A stretch of 64,000 nt of DNA from Cadophora sp. MPI-SDFR-AT-0126 (GCA_020747065.1 JAGMVK010000010.1:248001-312000); one strand, 5' to 3'; shown: positions 1 through 11,928, counted from the first letter of the stretch. The notes: a model not told the origin generated them from the sequence alone. Translations and numbers: made by a program.

Positions 1-1427
1 ACAAACGCCTCAAGTACCTAACACGCATGGGTTTCACTTCGCGCCCCATCTGGTCTACCCGTGCCTGGACAATGCAAGAACAGATCTTCTCGCGGCAAAC
101 CCTCCTCCTCTCTGATAACCTCGCGGCATGGCTTTGTCCATCCACGCAATACCTCGAGGAAGTGGAACGACCGAGCGAATCACATCAGTGGGCGAAAACA
201 GAAAATTTCAAGTCGGATCAGAGATATGACCTGATTCTACCGACGACTGTGAAATTGCGAGGCTTGGGAAGGCTGGTGGAGGAATATAATCAGAGGGAGT
301 TATCATTCGAGGAAGATGTCGGTGATGCCTTCTTGGGAATAGCGTCTCTAAACGAGTCGATTTTCGGGCCGCTACATTTTGGGTTTCCAGAGGCATTTTT
401 TGATTTTGGGATGTGCTGGTTGCCTTCTCCGAATCTCCGGCCCAGGAAAATTACCAACGAAAAGCGGAAAGTGCCAAGTTGGAGCTGGATGGGATGGCAT
501 GGTCCGCTGGATTTGAAGCTTTGGGATGTCTTTCAAGATCATATCCTCGAGACTTTTGGGGATGTGAAGCGTGTCCCGTTCTTAGGATTCGATATGCGTG
601 TGGAGCCTTTGGTGACATATTACAAAACATGTCTTGCCTGCTCGAAACAGTTCCCCGTCTCGAACTCTTACCATCACTCTCGTCGCTGGGCTGAGACTGC
701 GCCGAGAGATAGGACCGAGAATGGAAATGGAAATGAGGTACCGGAAGGGTGGACACGCCACACCTCTCCATCAACATGGCCGGATACACTACCAACGTCA
801 TGCTACCATCGCACATCCGAACCCGAATCCAACAGAACGCTGTATCGCTACCCGCTCCTCTCTTCCACTCTTACCTTCATTCCAGCACATACCTGCACAA
901 CACCCATCTTCGACACAACCCTCTCATTTCGCGCTACGCGGCTCTTCTTCACTGTTTCCATCCACGCATCCTGCAAGATCGAGCAAGACTGGAAGAAAGA
1001 ACGTTCGGTTATTGAAGCTGATATTTTGGATGTAAGAGGTGTGAGGATTGGATATGCGAGTGTGGTTGATGCGATGGCAAGCAGTGGGACTGTGAATGCG
1101 AGAGTGCTAGAGGGTTGTGAGTTTATAGCTATTTCGCGGGGAAGATGTCCTGCTAGGAAGGAGGATGGGAGTAGGTGGGGTGGGGATTGGGTGGCGGGGA
1201 GGGAACATCCTTTTAGGGAGGATGTGGATACTGAGGATGTGAATGTAGAGGGAGTTGGGGAGGAGAGAGGTATGTATGAGTGGATTAATGTGCTTTGGGT
1301 TGAGAGGCGGGAGGGGGTGGCGTATAGGAAGGGGCTTGGGAGGGTGAGGAGGAGGGATTGGGAGGGCCGTGTTAAGGCATTGGAGTTGGAGAGGGGGGAG
1401 ATGGAGGTTGATGTTTTATTGGGTTGA
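1..1427 (+). CDS. HET domain (heterokaryon incompatibility) protein, 5' partial
   Basis: The frame is open from the window edge (codons in phase from base 3), so the true start and the N-terminal half of the HET domain lie outside the window. The recognisable part is the HET-domain tail, with RAWTMQEQIFSRQTLL near residues 12-27 of the visible part, matching the usual R-x-W-T-x-Q-E motif, followed by the acidic/Trp-rich C-terminal region typical of these proteins (PSWSWMGWHG). HET proteins take part in non-self recognition and programmed cell death after hyphal fusion. No intron is needed over the visible 475 codons. The last 150 codons are rich in Gly, Glu and Arg and use purine-rich codons. 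Family assignment is firm; the specific partner is unknown. Confidence 0.8.
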   Translation, partial: KRLKYLTRMGFTSRPIWSTRAWTMQEQIFSRQTLLLSDNLAAWLCPSTQYLEEVERPSESHQWAKTENFKSDQRYDLILPTTVKLRGLGRLVEEYNQRELSFEEDVGDAFLGIASLNESIFGPLHFGFPEAFFDFGMCWLPSPNLRPRKITNEKRKVPSWSWMGWHGPLDLKLWDVFQDHILETFGDVKRVPFLGFDMRVEPLVTYYKTCLACSKQFPVSNSYHHSRRWAETAPRDRTENGNGNEVPEGWTRHTSPSTWPDTLPTSCYHRTSEPESNRTLYRYPLLSSTLTFIPAHTCTTPIFDTTLSFRATRLFFTVSIHASCKIEQDWKKERSVIEADILDVRGVRIGYASVVDAMASSGTVNARVLEGCEFIAISRGRCPARKEDGSRWGGDWVAGREHPFREDVDTEDVNVEGVGEERGMYEWINVLWVERREGVAYRKGLGRVRRRDWEGRVKALELERGEMEVDVLLG

Positions 1428-4400
1428 TTAAGGAAGGTGGAAGAAAGAGGTGTGGGAAGTGAGTGAGTACCTTTTACTGACAGATGCTGTAAATACTACA
1501 GGTAATATCTAAGATATCCAAGCCCGTAGGCATTGCCAACTCCCTCCTTTCCTCTCATCTCTCGTCCATCCTCGCAGCTCGTACTTCTCTCTTATACATT
1601 CATCCCACTTCTTGATTCACCCGTCTCATCCAGTCAGTCTCATCTTACCCTATCCCATCTATCCTATCTCATCAATTCCAAACCAGACCAAGTCCCCCGA
1701 AACTCCATGATTACAATCACAGTCACTTGCAAGAAGTAAACAAACACACATAAATCACCCCATCCCACCCCGTCCCATTCTGCATTCTACCCTATCCCAT
1801 CCTATACTATCTTCCTTCCCGCACCACACCGCACGCATGACCGCATTACAAAGTTACATCTACTGTACTATGTTGAGAGAGGATAACTTACGCGTTGAAT
1901 AACATTGTGCATGCTCTACTGCACCACCAGAAGAGTGTATGTGTATGTATATAGATAGAACGATGATGGATGGATTGAAGGTAGGAAAATGAGGAGAAGG
2001 AAAGGAATGGAAGGGCATGCGGGATATGGGCTAGAGGGGAGATGGTGTAGAGGTGAAGGTGAAAGGGGGAGGGGGAGGGGAGAGGGCAAGGGCAAGGCTG
2101 GGGGACATGGAGTATGGAGTATAGAGGTAAGCACACAGAGAGTCTTCAGATTTTGAGTTTTCAAGGGGAGTGGAATAAGTGAGGGGTAAGAAGCGAAGAG
2201 AGGGGAAGAGAGAAGGGGAAAGAGGTGGGGGGAGGGTGGTGAATGCAGCTTGCGATATAGCTTACCACCTATCTGTACGTATAAACGTATGTCTGTATAT
2301 ATACTAAGATAAGCCATGCTATACCACGCTATAATGCATTCCCTAACTCCCAAAAACCCATCTTATTTCATCCCATTCAGGACTTTCTTCCTTCGCTTCA
2401 ATCCATACATGCATGCATGTTAGTTCATTCATACTGACCATTTGGTCGGTAATCCGAAGAAGAAGTGGAAGGAAGCCGAGGGTCGGCTTGGCCTACCTAC
2501 CTACCTACCTACCTACCATCTACTTACCTACCTATACAAAATGGCGAGATGGTGAGATCGATAGAAATCCCACCTCCTCCTCAATTTCAAAGGTCCAAAA
2601 CCTTAAATCTCATCACGATACATACAATACACACATACAACCTTCCCCCTCAAACCCCTCATAGTGATAAGACGGTGGAGACATTACATCAAGCTAGGTA
2701 AACCCTCCCGAAAGAGAGATACATGCATTCCCACCTTCGCCTCGCCTCGGCCCCGGCCTTATTTTCTTCATTCACACATACTCCGTACCCCGTAGGGACA
2801 CGAGAGCGACCCGTTCCGAGCCGAGATGTCTGGTAAGCTGGTGAGATTTTTTGATGGGCCAAGCAGGAGATGCATGTACGGAGTATGTATGTGGGCGAGC
2901 GAGGGCGAGCCGGGAAGACGTTCCGTTTTCCGTTTTCCGTCTCGTGTGGTTGTGTTGGCTCGTCTGGCTTCGTTTGTTTGTTTGTCATACATTTACATAC
3001 AGTACCGGCGAGGTACCAATAGCATGCTGACCTGAATTGTGCTATAGACATCGACTTCGGACAACTCGGACTCGAACAAAGTGCGTCGTCCACCCACTTT
3101 ACTTTGCTGTACTATACTGTACATGTGAGTCTTACTTGAATGCTCTAGAACCGGAAATCCCTCTCAGACATGCGTACAGTACCAGATTCAGATCAGGAGG
3201 CAGGGATTGGAATCGGAATCGGAGAATTTTCTATGTTGAGCATACCATGCTTAGACAAGACAAGGACATTCCTTGTCTAATTATGTACGAATGAATACCT
3301 GGGTGTGGAAAGATGTTGAGAGACTGAGAGACTTTCACATGTTAGACACTCAGTCTTTGCGCACTGGAGAGAGGTGTGGCTGGTGAGTTGGCTAGCGGTG
3401 TGAGTGGGGAGGGACTAGTCTGTTTTGGCTGCCCTGTGGAGTCAAGCTCAGGGCAGGCTGTGCTCTGATCTATGCGCGATGGAGGGGCGACTTTTTCTTT
3501 GGTTGTAGGGTAAGGAGAGAGAGGAGAGAGTAATGGCATGTGAAAGTGGGCGGGGTGAGGTAGGGAAGTAAACAAATCTCGAAAAGGTAAATTGCAGTAG
3601 GAAATATCTTGGGGAGGTTACACTGCATATCGAACTGCCTGTAGCGGACAAAAGAACCTTCAATAGTGAGGTGTGTGAGAGAAGCGAAGCGAGGTGAAAT
3701 GTTGGATGGTGCATGATGCTCCTTTGAGGTATGAGGTAGGTAAGGATTGAGTGAGTGAGTGAGGTCGGTAGAGAGTGAGACAAGACCCTGAAATTCAATC
3801 GATGGGAGGTATGCGGCAGACGCCTGATCTACAGCACTATGTATCTAGTACCTCCGTATCTACCTTTTCTATTACTTGGTAAAGCAGGACTTAAATCCTA
3901 CCCTCCCTTCCATTTGGATGTGTGAGGTGTTCTCGTCATTGTCCTTGTCCTCAACACGCTACCATCCAAAACAAGGAAATTTAGGTTTCTTCGATGCGTG
4001 TAATATTGATCAGAGGAGCGCTAGGAAAGCTGGGAGGGCTGTCTCCGATCTGGAATCGAGATTAAGGATCCGTGGTGAGTGAGGTGTAAGAGAGGTGAGG
4101 TAATGAGAATTCCAAAGGAGTTGAGAGTAAATGTAGAAGTGATGATGCTGAGAGAGATAAGCAAGCGAGCAGGGCGATAAGAAGTCCTGATAAGGGATGA
4201 GGATGAATGCTCGTGTCAAGCGAGTTGGGTGCTACAAACGCAGGAGAAGGTATGCTGGAGAGATTAAATTTTCTGGATGAACAGGATGGGGAAGTAATGT
4301 TGAATATATACCTAGCTAAAGGTGGATTCTTAAATCAACATGATGAGATGAGTACATCCCATTTAAAGATGATTTTGAATGTTGAGAAACATAAAGGAGA

Positions 4401-5324
4401 GACCTCCAAAAATGTCCAAATAATGACGACAGCTGTTTTCACATGTCAAAGGCCAACACAACATCCCATCCCAACCCACAGCTCTAAATCAGCTCATCCC
4501 TGTTAAACATCCAACCGGATCCACATAAACCTCACGTTGCCCGCGTCAATCTGTCGCAAACATGTGGCGCAACCAACGGGCCATGAAATGCACAACCAGA
4601 CATCCCATTCAACGAATCTCTCGTCTTCCTATATCCCTCCCAATCACAGTCTTGCATTCCCGTTCCAACAAGAGGATCATCCAATGGAATATGAATCCTC
4701 ATTCCACCCCTGCATCCACCCAACGGGCGAGGTAAGGAGAACGCGTGTAGAAATCAGGGAATGGAAAGCACAAAACTCTCATAGTACACGACGGGACGAG
4801 ACCAGACCAGATTCACATGCAAAAAAGCACATCCCTACCTTCCCTACCTTCCCTGTCTGAATACGCACAGCCAAGCTGTGGCGCATACCGTACCATGCCA
4901 CCTCTACCATCCCTAGCTCCCTCCCTTCCTTCCTCATATTAACCTCACCACCACCACCCCCAACTTTTTTCTCCTCTTTGATCTTCTGACCACCCTTTTG
5001 ACAAAAAAGTCAATCCAAATACACACATATACACTTACACTCCCGCACACACATACATTACTACTTGTGTAACGTATTCGAGGCAAGACAACCATCCATC
5101 ACAAGTAAGTATGTCATATTGTCTCTTTGTCTGCTGAGCGGGACGCCGTTGACCCCGCGTCGTGGGGGTAATGGCTGGATGCAAGGTACTGCAGAAACGG
5201 TTCAGCTGCTGTACTGCATGTGCGACGACAGGATATGACCGGAAAGGATGGGGAATCATGATTTTGCGAGAGAAGAGTACAAACTAATTATCTATCGAGC
5301 AGATCAATTCTACATATACAAAAA
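1428..5324. other. gene-poor intergenic region with simple repeats
   Basis: About 3.9 kb between the HET gene and the CAP20-like gene. Both strands are full of short pyrimidine/purine-biased open frames with no recognisable domain, no conserved start context and no intron-compatible continuation. It holds a CTAC microsatellite near 2.5 kb and purine-rich tracts around 1.95-2.25 kb and 3.5-3.8 kb. I see no gene that I can support. Confidence 0.5.
2492..2516. repeat. CTAC tetranucleotide microsatellite
   Basis: About six tandem CTAC/CCTA units, followed by imperfect units up to about 2535. Confidence 0.85.
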
Positions 5325-5936
5325 ATGGCACCTCAAGTCAACGGCGAGGCTCCCTCGTCTGCATTTCTCAGCGTACGTCTCCCTCCCCTCCAACCAGCAC
5401 CCCCAAAAACCACAGTCAGACTCATGCTAATCCTCTCTCCACAGCATCTCACCTCCTACCCAGTAATCAGCGACTCCATCTCAACCTTCAAATCTAACCC
5501 CTACGGCGCCAAATCCCTCTCATTCACCACCTCCCTCTCCCACAAGCTCGCCGACCCTCTCCTCCCATACCTCTCCAAACCATACCAATACGTCTCCCCC
5601 TACATCACCAAAGCCGACTCCCTCGGTGACAGTACCCTCTCCACCATCGACAGCAAGTTCCCCGTCGTCAAGAAGCCCACCGGCGAGCTGATCGACAATG
5701 GAAAGGCTATTGTCTTCTTCCCTCTGAAGAAGACGAACGAGGGCAAGGAATATGTCGTTGGTGTGTATGGGAGCGAGTGCAAGAAGGTTGGGGGTGAGGG
5801 TATTGTTACCTGGGGCAAGGCTGCGATTGCGACGGGATTGGTGGTTGGTGGGGATGCGTATGGGTGGTTGAGTGGATTTTTGGCGGGGAAGAAGGCGGAG
5901 GCGAAGGAGGTTAGTAACGAGAAGTTGAATAACTAG
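5325..5936 (+). CDS. cap20: CAP20-like perilipin / lipid-droplet protein
   Basis: Two exons, 5325-5372 and 5445-5936, give 179 residues. The intron at 5373-5444 (72 bp, GT...CTAAT...ACAG) is a multiple of three and contains no stop, so an unspliced reading would falsely add 24 residues. The protein contains HLTSYPVISDSISTFKSNPY near residues 17-36 and a YTxKADSLGDSTLSxIDxKFPVV-type core, which I recognise from the Colletotrichum CAP20 and Metarhizium MPL1 perilipin-like family. Those proteins coat lipid droplets and in plant or insect pathogens support appressorium turgor. The C-terminal half has a glycine-rich hydrophobic stretch (AAIATGLVVGGDAYGWLSGFL region) that could embed in the droplet monolayer. 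Start chosen for the AAAAATGG context and family N-terminus. Confidence 0.85.
   Translation: MAPQVNGEAPSSAFLSVRLPPLQPAPPKTTVRLMLILSPQHLTSYPVISDSISTFKSNPYGAKSLSFTTSLSHKLADPLLPYLSKPYQYVSPYITKADSLGDSTLSTIDSKFPVVKKPTGELIDNGKAIVFFPLKKTNEGKEYVVGVYGSECKKVGGEGIVTWGKAAIATGLVVGGDAYGWLSGFLAGKKAEAKEVSNEKLNN
5373..5444 (+). other. in-frame 72 bp intron of the CAP20-like gene
   Basis: GTACGT donor, GCTAATC branch-like site and CACAG acceptor. Removal joins residues FLS to HLTSYP, restoring the order seen in CAP20 relatives. Confidence 0.85.
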
Positions 5937-6453
5937 GGATGTGTCGATCGTTGGACTAGTTGGGTGAGGAGTGTGGTGTCGGAGGGGTAAGAGAGGTGTC
6001 GATAATTGATGACGGAACGGACGGAACGGACGGACAAGATGATACCCCGAACGAGACGTTAACGGACTGTTTGGAGCGACGATGAGGACAGAGCGGAGGG
6101 GATGCGTAGATAATGAACATTAACATTATTTTTTCTCGAGACGGTTAGGGTAAGCAGGAGGACGGGTTTTGTTACTGGTATTACTTTTAGCATTGGAGTA
6201 TCACAGACAGGAAAGAGACAAATCATGAAGGACTTATTCTACTTTACTTCATTCATTGTATCAATTCAGTGTTTCGGTTCTTCTTTCCCTCAAGTTTGGT
6301 GTCGCCATATGTCTTCTAGGTGGTCAGCACCACTGTCACGCTTCCATCCATCCATCCATCCATCCATCAAAAAAATCCAATCCCAAAAGAATATCTCACT
6401 CCCTTCAGTCCCGTCTGTATTATTGTATCGTGAAGTCAACCTCAATATCCATC
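5937..6453. other. intergenic, 3' ends of two convergent genes
   Basis: No supported gene. It contains an imperfect GGACGGAAC repeat near 6010-6035 and a CCAT microsatellite at about 6342-6368. Confidence 0.5.
6342..6368. repeat. CCAT tetranucleotide microsatellite
   Basis: About six tandem CCAT units between the CAP20-like gene and the acidic low-complexity gene. Confidence 0.85.
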
Positions 6454-7200
6454 TCAACATCCCCCACAAGAACACAAATCCCCCAACCTCACCCTTCTAT
6501 ACTTCTTCCTCTCTTCACAGTAATCCTCCTCCTCCTCCTCCTCCTCCTCCTCCTCATCCTCCTCATCATCCTCATCTTGCCCTCGCGCTTTTTTCCAGTC
6601 ACGCTGCACCCCTCCTCCTCCTTCTCCGTCTCGCTTTAGTAGGTGAGAACCACCAATTCCATATCGAAATCCGTGTCCAATATTAGCGGCAAGGTTAAGC
6701 TCGAACTCAGTTCCAAGAGTAGCGTCTTCTCTCCTTAAAGTTGATGTTCTCTTTCTCCCGTCCTCCCTACTTGTCCTCCGATTTCCATGTCCGTGGCTCG
6801 TCGTCGCTTCTGTGTGAGGATGATTTTCGGGTTGTGAGCGTGAGTTAGATGCTGAGCCTGACGTTGAACCTGAATCTGCTTCATGAAGATGATGATGGTG
6901 GTGGTGATGGGAGAATGAGAAGAGGGTGGTTTCTAGGTCCTGGATCTCGTATATTACTTGCTCTTCATGTTTGAGGCCTTGTTGGAGGGTTTGTTGGCGT
7001 TGGGTTGTGCAGGATGAGGATGAGAGGTTAGGTTCTTCTTGATTTCGTTCTTGTTGTCGGTTTGATTTCGGGGGATGAGATTCAAAGTGGGTTGAGGTGT
7101 TGTGTTCCACAAGAGGTGGCGAGATGATGGGTGTGAGAGGTTGGAGAGTTGTCCGGAGGGGGTTGGATTTGGATTTGGGTTTGGAAGAGTGGTGTTTCAT
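6454..7200 (-). CDS. low-complexity His-rich and polyacidic hypothetical protein
   Basis: A single open frame of 248 residues. I do not recognise a family. The N-terminal 75 residues are basic and Ser/Pro-rich. A seven-histidine run lies near residue 100, followed by a Ser/Gly/His-rich stretch. The segment around residues 165-190 (TLGTEFELNLAANIGHGF) is the only part that looks like a folded or conserved core. Near the C-terminus is a run of about 20 Asp/Glu residues encoded by a CCT/CTC trinucleotide array on the + strand, then a Cys-containing end (CSCGGC). It could be nuclear, but no localisation signal is clear. It may be a false ORF supported partly by microsatellite bias. Confidence 0.45.
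   Translation of the reverse strand: MKHHSSKPKSKSNPLRTTLQPLTPIISPPLVEHNTSTHFESHPPKSNRQQERNQEEPNLSSSSCTTQRQQTLQQGLKHEEQVIYEIQDLETTLFSFSHHHHHHHLHEADSGSTSGSASNSRSQPENHPHTEATTSHGHGNRRTSREDGRKRTSTLRREDATLGTEFELNLAANIGHGFRYGIGGSHLLKRDGEGGGGVQRDWKKARGQDEDDEEDEEEEEEEEEEDYCEERKKYRRVRLGDLCSCGGC
6524..6578. repeat. CCT trinucleotide array encoding a polyacidic run
   Basis: Near-perfect CCT/CTC repeats, interrupted by CAT units. On the minus strand they encode the Glu/Asp tract of the 6454-7200 frame. Confidence 0.85.
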
Positions 7201-8249
7201 TTTATTGTTGGTTTTAGTTTTGGTTTTAGTTCAGAGGAGGTGATACTGTGATATGTGATGTAGAGGGTGCTTGAGAGATCCTCGTGGAGACCTTTTTCCC
7301 TTCTATCTTTCGTTCCTTTTGCTCCTTTAGCTCCTGGGTGGTATTGCTTCGTTTCTCCGAAGGAAGAGAAAACTTCACCGTGGTTAAGAAAGCGACGTTT
7401 TCACTCTTATAGATTTCTGCAGAGTAAAATGCGAAAGATGAAGAATGAACGACATGGAATAAACGAAGATGAGTGAGTGAGTGAGTGAGTGAGTGAAAGG
7501 AAATAGAAGGGAGAAGCGCCGGATCTAAATTACTTGTGAGATGAGCGACATTTTTGGGATTCTGTCAAGTCGGGCGAAGTGATAGTGAGGCGGTATTGCA
7601 GCAAAGTATGTATCGGGCGAGCGGGTGCACTGGATGTTGAGATGAGGCTGGCCGTCTATATATCTGGGCGTCTGTCTTACTAGTTTATGTGACACAAGCT
7701 TAGGTACGAACGCTCATCCTCGCAAGTTGCTGGGGGGTAGAATACATTTGCCTAATTGCGTTCGGGCAATTGAACGGTCCTTTGCATTGTGTTCTCAACA
7801 CCTCTTTTCTTGAAAGAATGGATCTATTAGAAGACCCGCTGGTCCGGCCACAGTTCTTGCAAATCCCAGTATTTGTTTTGATGGGCTTGGAAGTGGGGTA
7901 GCTAAGCGAGGAGATTGACTTGGTGAGTGAGGAGCAAAGGTAGGTAGAGTAGGTAGATTTTGTTCTTCTTCTCAGATCCTGGACATGTATTGGAACATTT
8001 GGGAGGGGGGGCTTGGGGGGGTTTGGCAAGAAATCATGCGAGAGAATCTCGATATAGTTCTGTCTGTTCCGTTGATAGGCTTGAAGAAGGTCATCGTCGA
8101 TGCTACCAAACAGCTCTCCGGTACTTTGGATTTCTCGTGGCATGCCGGTCAGTTATAACAACATTTCCGCAGACGCGACACTTAAGTTGGATATTTCCGA
8201 TGAGTGTGGAAAATATTGAAGAAGAAGGATTTGAAAGAGATTTAGACAC
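7201..8249. other. intergenic; one unrecognised minus-strand ORF
   Basis: Promoter side of the low-complexity gene and 3' flank of the MYND/DUF4470 pseudogene. The minus-strand frame at 7700-8143 (147 codons, ATG start) contains CKNCG and CKGPFNC motifs but matches nothing I know. It may be read-through of decayed coding sequence, so I do not call it a gene. Confidence 0.4.
7471..7496. repeat. GAGT tetranucleotide microsatellite
   Basis: About six tandem GAGT units upstream of the low-complexity gene. Confidence 0.85.
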
Positions 8250-10030
8250 GTTTCCACTCCACATACCGCTCACACCTCAGATAACTAGAAGACCGCAGGC
8301 GTTCAAACTCCTCCCGACTAGCACCCTCCCTCAACCCCATCGGCCAAGCCGCAATAACCGTACTCTCCCTCTTCATTTACCCCCCGTCTCCCTAGCCATA
8401 TCCTCAAACCCCATCTTCACCATATACTCCCCAAAAATCCCATCAAAATCCCAAAACATGACACGGAACTCGACCCAATTGATCATAGCGGCCGAGGAGC
8501 GGCTGGGATCGATGATAGGGGTGGGGCGCGGGAGGTATTTCGAGACTTTGGCGAGGTCGGATTTAATAGTTGTGGAAGACTTTGTGTCGGTGTTTATTTC
8601 GTGGATGGCGTGGAGGAAGAGGGTGATGAGTGTGGCGTGGGGGTCGGCTGTTTGGGTTGGAGGAGGGGACTTAGGAAGAAGAGGACGCGTGCGATGCCTA
8701 CGAAGCCACCGTCGGAAATGTTGGAGACCTACTTAGATTCTGAGTTAAAAGAGCCCTAATGCTGCATGATTCGTGACTACTGTTGTTCATGATCAGCTGA
8801 GTCTATTATCGGCGAGAAGTCTCCGGACTGAAAGAATGTCCTAAAACCAAATCAGTGAAGGCCTTCGAGTCATTAAAGATAATGATAACGAACGGATTCG
8901 GAGTATCGAAATGCCTCCGCGACGCTCCAAATGGCAATAGAATCCCATCGCTGCGAAACTTCATCATACCTACCCGTAACGCCGGCGGCAGCAACAGCCC
9001 ACGATGGAAATAATCTATTCTCTCCGGCGCAAGTACAGTCGCTCTCCTAAGCTTATGCGCCTCCTTTTTCCCCAAGCCTTCGGGGGTCTGGAAGTATCGC
9101 AGCATAGTCTGCCACTGAGACTTTTTCAGCACGATACGCAGCGAGCTCGAACCAAACTTCCACGTCTTTGCCTGCAGGGAGTTCTCTGCTTTCCGTTAGA
9201 TCTTAGTGCATACTTGTAAGATGAGTGGCGCTACCTTTTCTTGTAGGGAGCGGAACATTTGTGCGGGGATGCGCGCAGAGTACTATAGGTGAAGCATCAT
9301 GGGCGCTGCGATTTCGGGGTCAAAGGTCAGCGCTGTGAGGAGGAGGATGGCGTTTCGAACTACGATGTCTGTGTCGATGTCGTTTAGTATCAGCTCGTGT
9401 TGCCCTGTGTATGAGAGCGGAAGTTCAGCCACAGTCATCGCGACGTTCCTCAAGTCTCCAGAAGCTGCGCAGAATTTCAAGCGTCAGCTAAAGCACACTC
9501 CAGCATGTCGATATACGGGAACGAGCATGCTTACCTGCAAGCAACAGTCGCAAATCCCTCGTTGTATCGACGCCTTCGTTCTGACGGAGGTTGAGCACGT
9601 CGAAAGCTGGTACGTTCCCCCACAAGTATTTCCTCTGGCCATGGGTTGTCATAGACGGTCCGTTGTAAGGGCTGAACCCAGGACTTGAGTCCATGAACGC
9701 TGGCTGTCGCCTCTCGGTCTCTCAAGATGGTTTCCATGTCGTCTTCATCAGGGGAGATTTGCAGTCGGTTTTGTGCTGCCTCTAATGGGCTTCTTGACAG
9801 TCCCGGCTACAGTACTGTATTCGTGCTCGTGTGAGAAGCTTAGAATTCGCAGGTCAAAAGGTTGAAACATGTATCTTACCTGTACCAGAAAACACTGCGT
9901 GCATATGTTTGTCGCCTTTTTCTCGCATGGCGGACTGTCTGGGTCAAGATCGTTACCTGTGTTGGCGCAAGAGAACCGAGATGGGGCGTGAGATTCATCG
10001 TCGAGACTATTTCCAGCTGATTGCGATCAA
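8250..10030 (-). pseudogene. MYND zinc finger + DUF4470 protein, decayed
   Basis: Read on the minus strand, the pieces follow the order of fungal MYND/DUF4470 proteins. There is a MYND finger (CTQCFLVQ spliced to YCSRDCQEAH...HKTDC), a linker with PAFMDSSPGFSPYN, then the DUF4470 core YLWGNVPAFDVLNLRQNEG, DLRLLLA spliced at 9465-9534 to ASGDLRNV, VARNAILLLTAL-like, SLQAKTW, GMMKFRSDGILLPFGASR and DTPNP. A later part includes VSNISDGGFVGIA, DPHATLITLFLHAIHE and CERYVEWK. Reading is broken by in-frame stops at 9782-9784, 9722-9724, 9283-9285 and 9196-9198, by a frame change near 8655 and another near 8390, and by a probable internal deletion around 8740-8870. The stops replace conserved Trp or Gln codons. 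I infer an inactive gene. Confidence 0.8.
9465..9534 (-). other. surviving intron of the DUF4470 pseudogene
   Basis: GTAAGC donor and GCGCAG acceptor, 70 bp. Joining the flanks restores the family sequence DLRLLLA-ASGDLRNV, which shows that this was once a spliced gene. Confidence 0.8.
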
Positions 10031-11928
10031 AAAGTTGAAGACTTGATGATGGTCGTGAGAGGACGTAGAAATGAAGTTGATATGATGGTCGTCCAAGACA
10101 CTAGGCGAGCAAACGTAATTCAACAAACGGAGTCTGCTACTGCTTTCTGTGTAACTCGAAGTCTAGCCCCGTAACGCTGCATCAATTGATAGAACTCTAG
10201 ATCATGAAACAGCACATACTTTGTGCGCCGGTGTTTCGTTTGGAAATACCGTGTGGAAGATTCTGTAGAACAACGGAATCTCAGTGGCCATGAAAGGTAG
10301 TCTGAGACGAGCCACTGACTCTCCATTCCCGCTGGCCGGGATATGTCTGGGGTGATTCAGAAACTGAACTGAGCCGGCTCTGTTCAGATAATACCCAATG
10401 AACATGAATGGATAGAACTGCAAATATCTTTGATATTCTGCCCTCAGAAGGTAAGGTACGACCAGGTCATGGCTGAGTCCTAGTGCTCAGCCTCCTTCCA
10501 CCCCGACAGTGTGGAGCGAGGTATCAGGAGTCCCAATTCTGTTCCATACTTATACACTGTAAACAATGTAAGCAGCAATATTTTCCTGTTTCAGACATGG
10601 GAAACTAAGGATTTGAATCCTGTCTGAAAAAATCAGAGCGCAAACAGGTTTCGGTGAATTAAAACACACAAGTGAATGAACCAGAATGATGGACTAAGCA
10701 TTACAAGCAGGGACATTTGAAAGAATAAACAGCCCTATGTTTCTAGCTGCCTTTGCCCGGTACAAACATTTTGTTTCGGCCGACCCGTGTCGGTATATCT
10801 GCAAAGTCAGCAAAACTTTCCCCAACCTGACCCGAAGCTGCCAATTTGAGGACCCGCTCATTTGTGCCTGTAGTCGTGTGGATGGAGTATGTGGTAGTCC
10901 GACATTTTTCGCCAGATGGAATGCGTTCATCTCTGCCTGCATGTGCAATACGGCATTGGATTGAGGCCGAAGAACTTCAGGGGCGAGTCGAACGGTAGAA
11001 GATGATGCAGCGTTGGTGGGTTCATCGGAGTCTCCTAATGGAGGTGTGGTATTTGCACAAGACGCCATTGATAATGTTGGCAACAAGCAGTTGGGATCCA
11101 TTCAAATGGAGATCAGGGTAGTGTATAAGGAAGAGTTGCGGTCAGGCAGTCAAGTTTGGTGATCGCAATTACGTTCGTTTGCTTGGTCTGGGCAACATGT
11201 GATCAAAGACGAAGCGAATGCATCTCCGACAAATAGCATCTGAGGTTGAAGTCGTTCATTCGTCTCTGTTCAGTCACTATGGCAGCTTCGTGAGCTTCGT
11301 CTTCGAATCAGCGAATTATCTTAACACCAGACAATTTTCTAACTACTGTCCTTTGTTTTCGCACTCTTCATGCCATTATCCTTGACAATTTTACAGCCCA
11401 TTACCTCAGCATTATTCACTGACTGAGCGGCCATCATGCTAAATACACAAAACGGCTATGGTAGCGGACCAGTGTGCGAGTTTCATGGCTCCCGAAATTG
11501 CGATGCCATGAATGCGGGCCGGTATGGGCAGATTCCAGGCAAATTTGCAAATAGCCAGGCCATATTCGCTGTTCACTGGAAGCACTCAGTTGAATTCAAG
11601 TGGAGCTTAGAAGAATGGTATATATTTTTCATTGCTCTTGTTCTGGAATACTGGGCTTCGTTCTCTTTGCTAGCTAGCTGAGGAAGATTTCCCGAATCCG
11701 ATCCCTCTCGCAATGAAAAGTCTGCAGATAAAACATGCTCGTTCGTTCAATGAAGAAGATATGATATGCAACTATGGAGATTCATTAGGGGACTTCTTCC
11801 AGCTACCTCATCCTATCCTCTCCTCAACCTTCCGCTCTTCCATACCACTCATCTAGCAAACCCCTCACCCCACTCCCCTGCAAACTCATCCACCACCGTT
11901 TTAACGAAGGAAAGATGTGGCGAGGTGT
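10031..11928. other. intergenic; no supported gene
   Basis: Minus-strand frames at 10202-10423 and 10694-11101 (135 codons from ATG) are open but have no recognisable domain. The second could be a small hypothetical protein (Ser/Thr-rich start, Arg/Lys-rich end). I leave both uncalled because codon patterns do not differ from background. Confidence 0.35.

Noticed and set aside
7700..8143. Minus-strand ORF with CKNCG and CKGPFNC motifs
   Set aside because: No family match, lies in the 3' flank of a decayed gene, and the Cys spacing fits no known finger.
9531..9737. A frame shift between the MYND linker and the PAFMDSSPGF segment
   Set aside because: The correct phase runs straight through from the MYND finger with two in-frame stops; no frame shift is needed there.
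10694..11101. 135-codon minus-strand ORF
   Set aside because: No domain, signal or splice support; composition like background.
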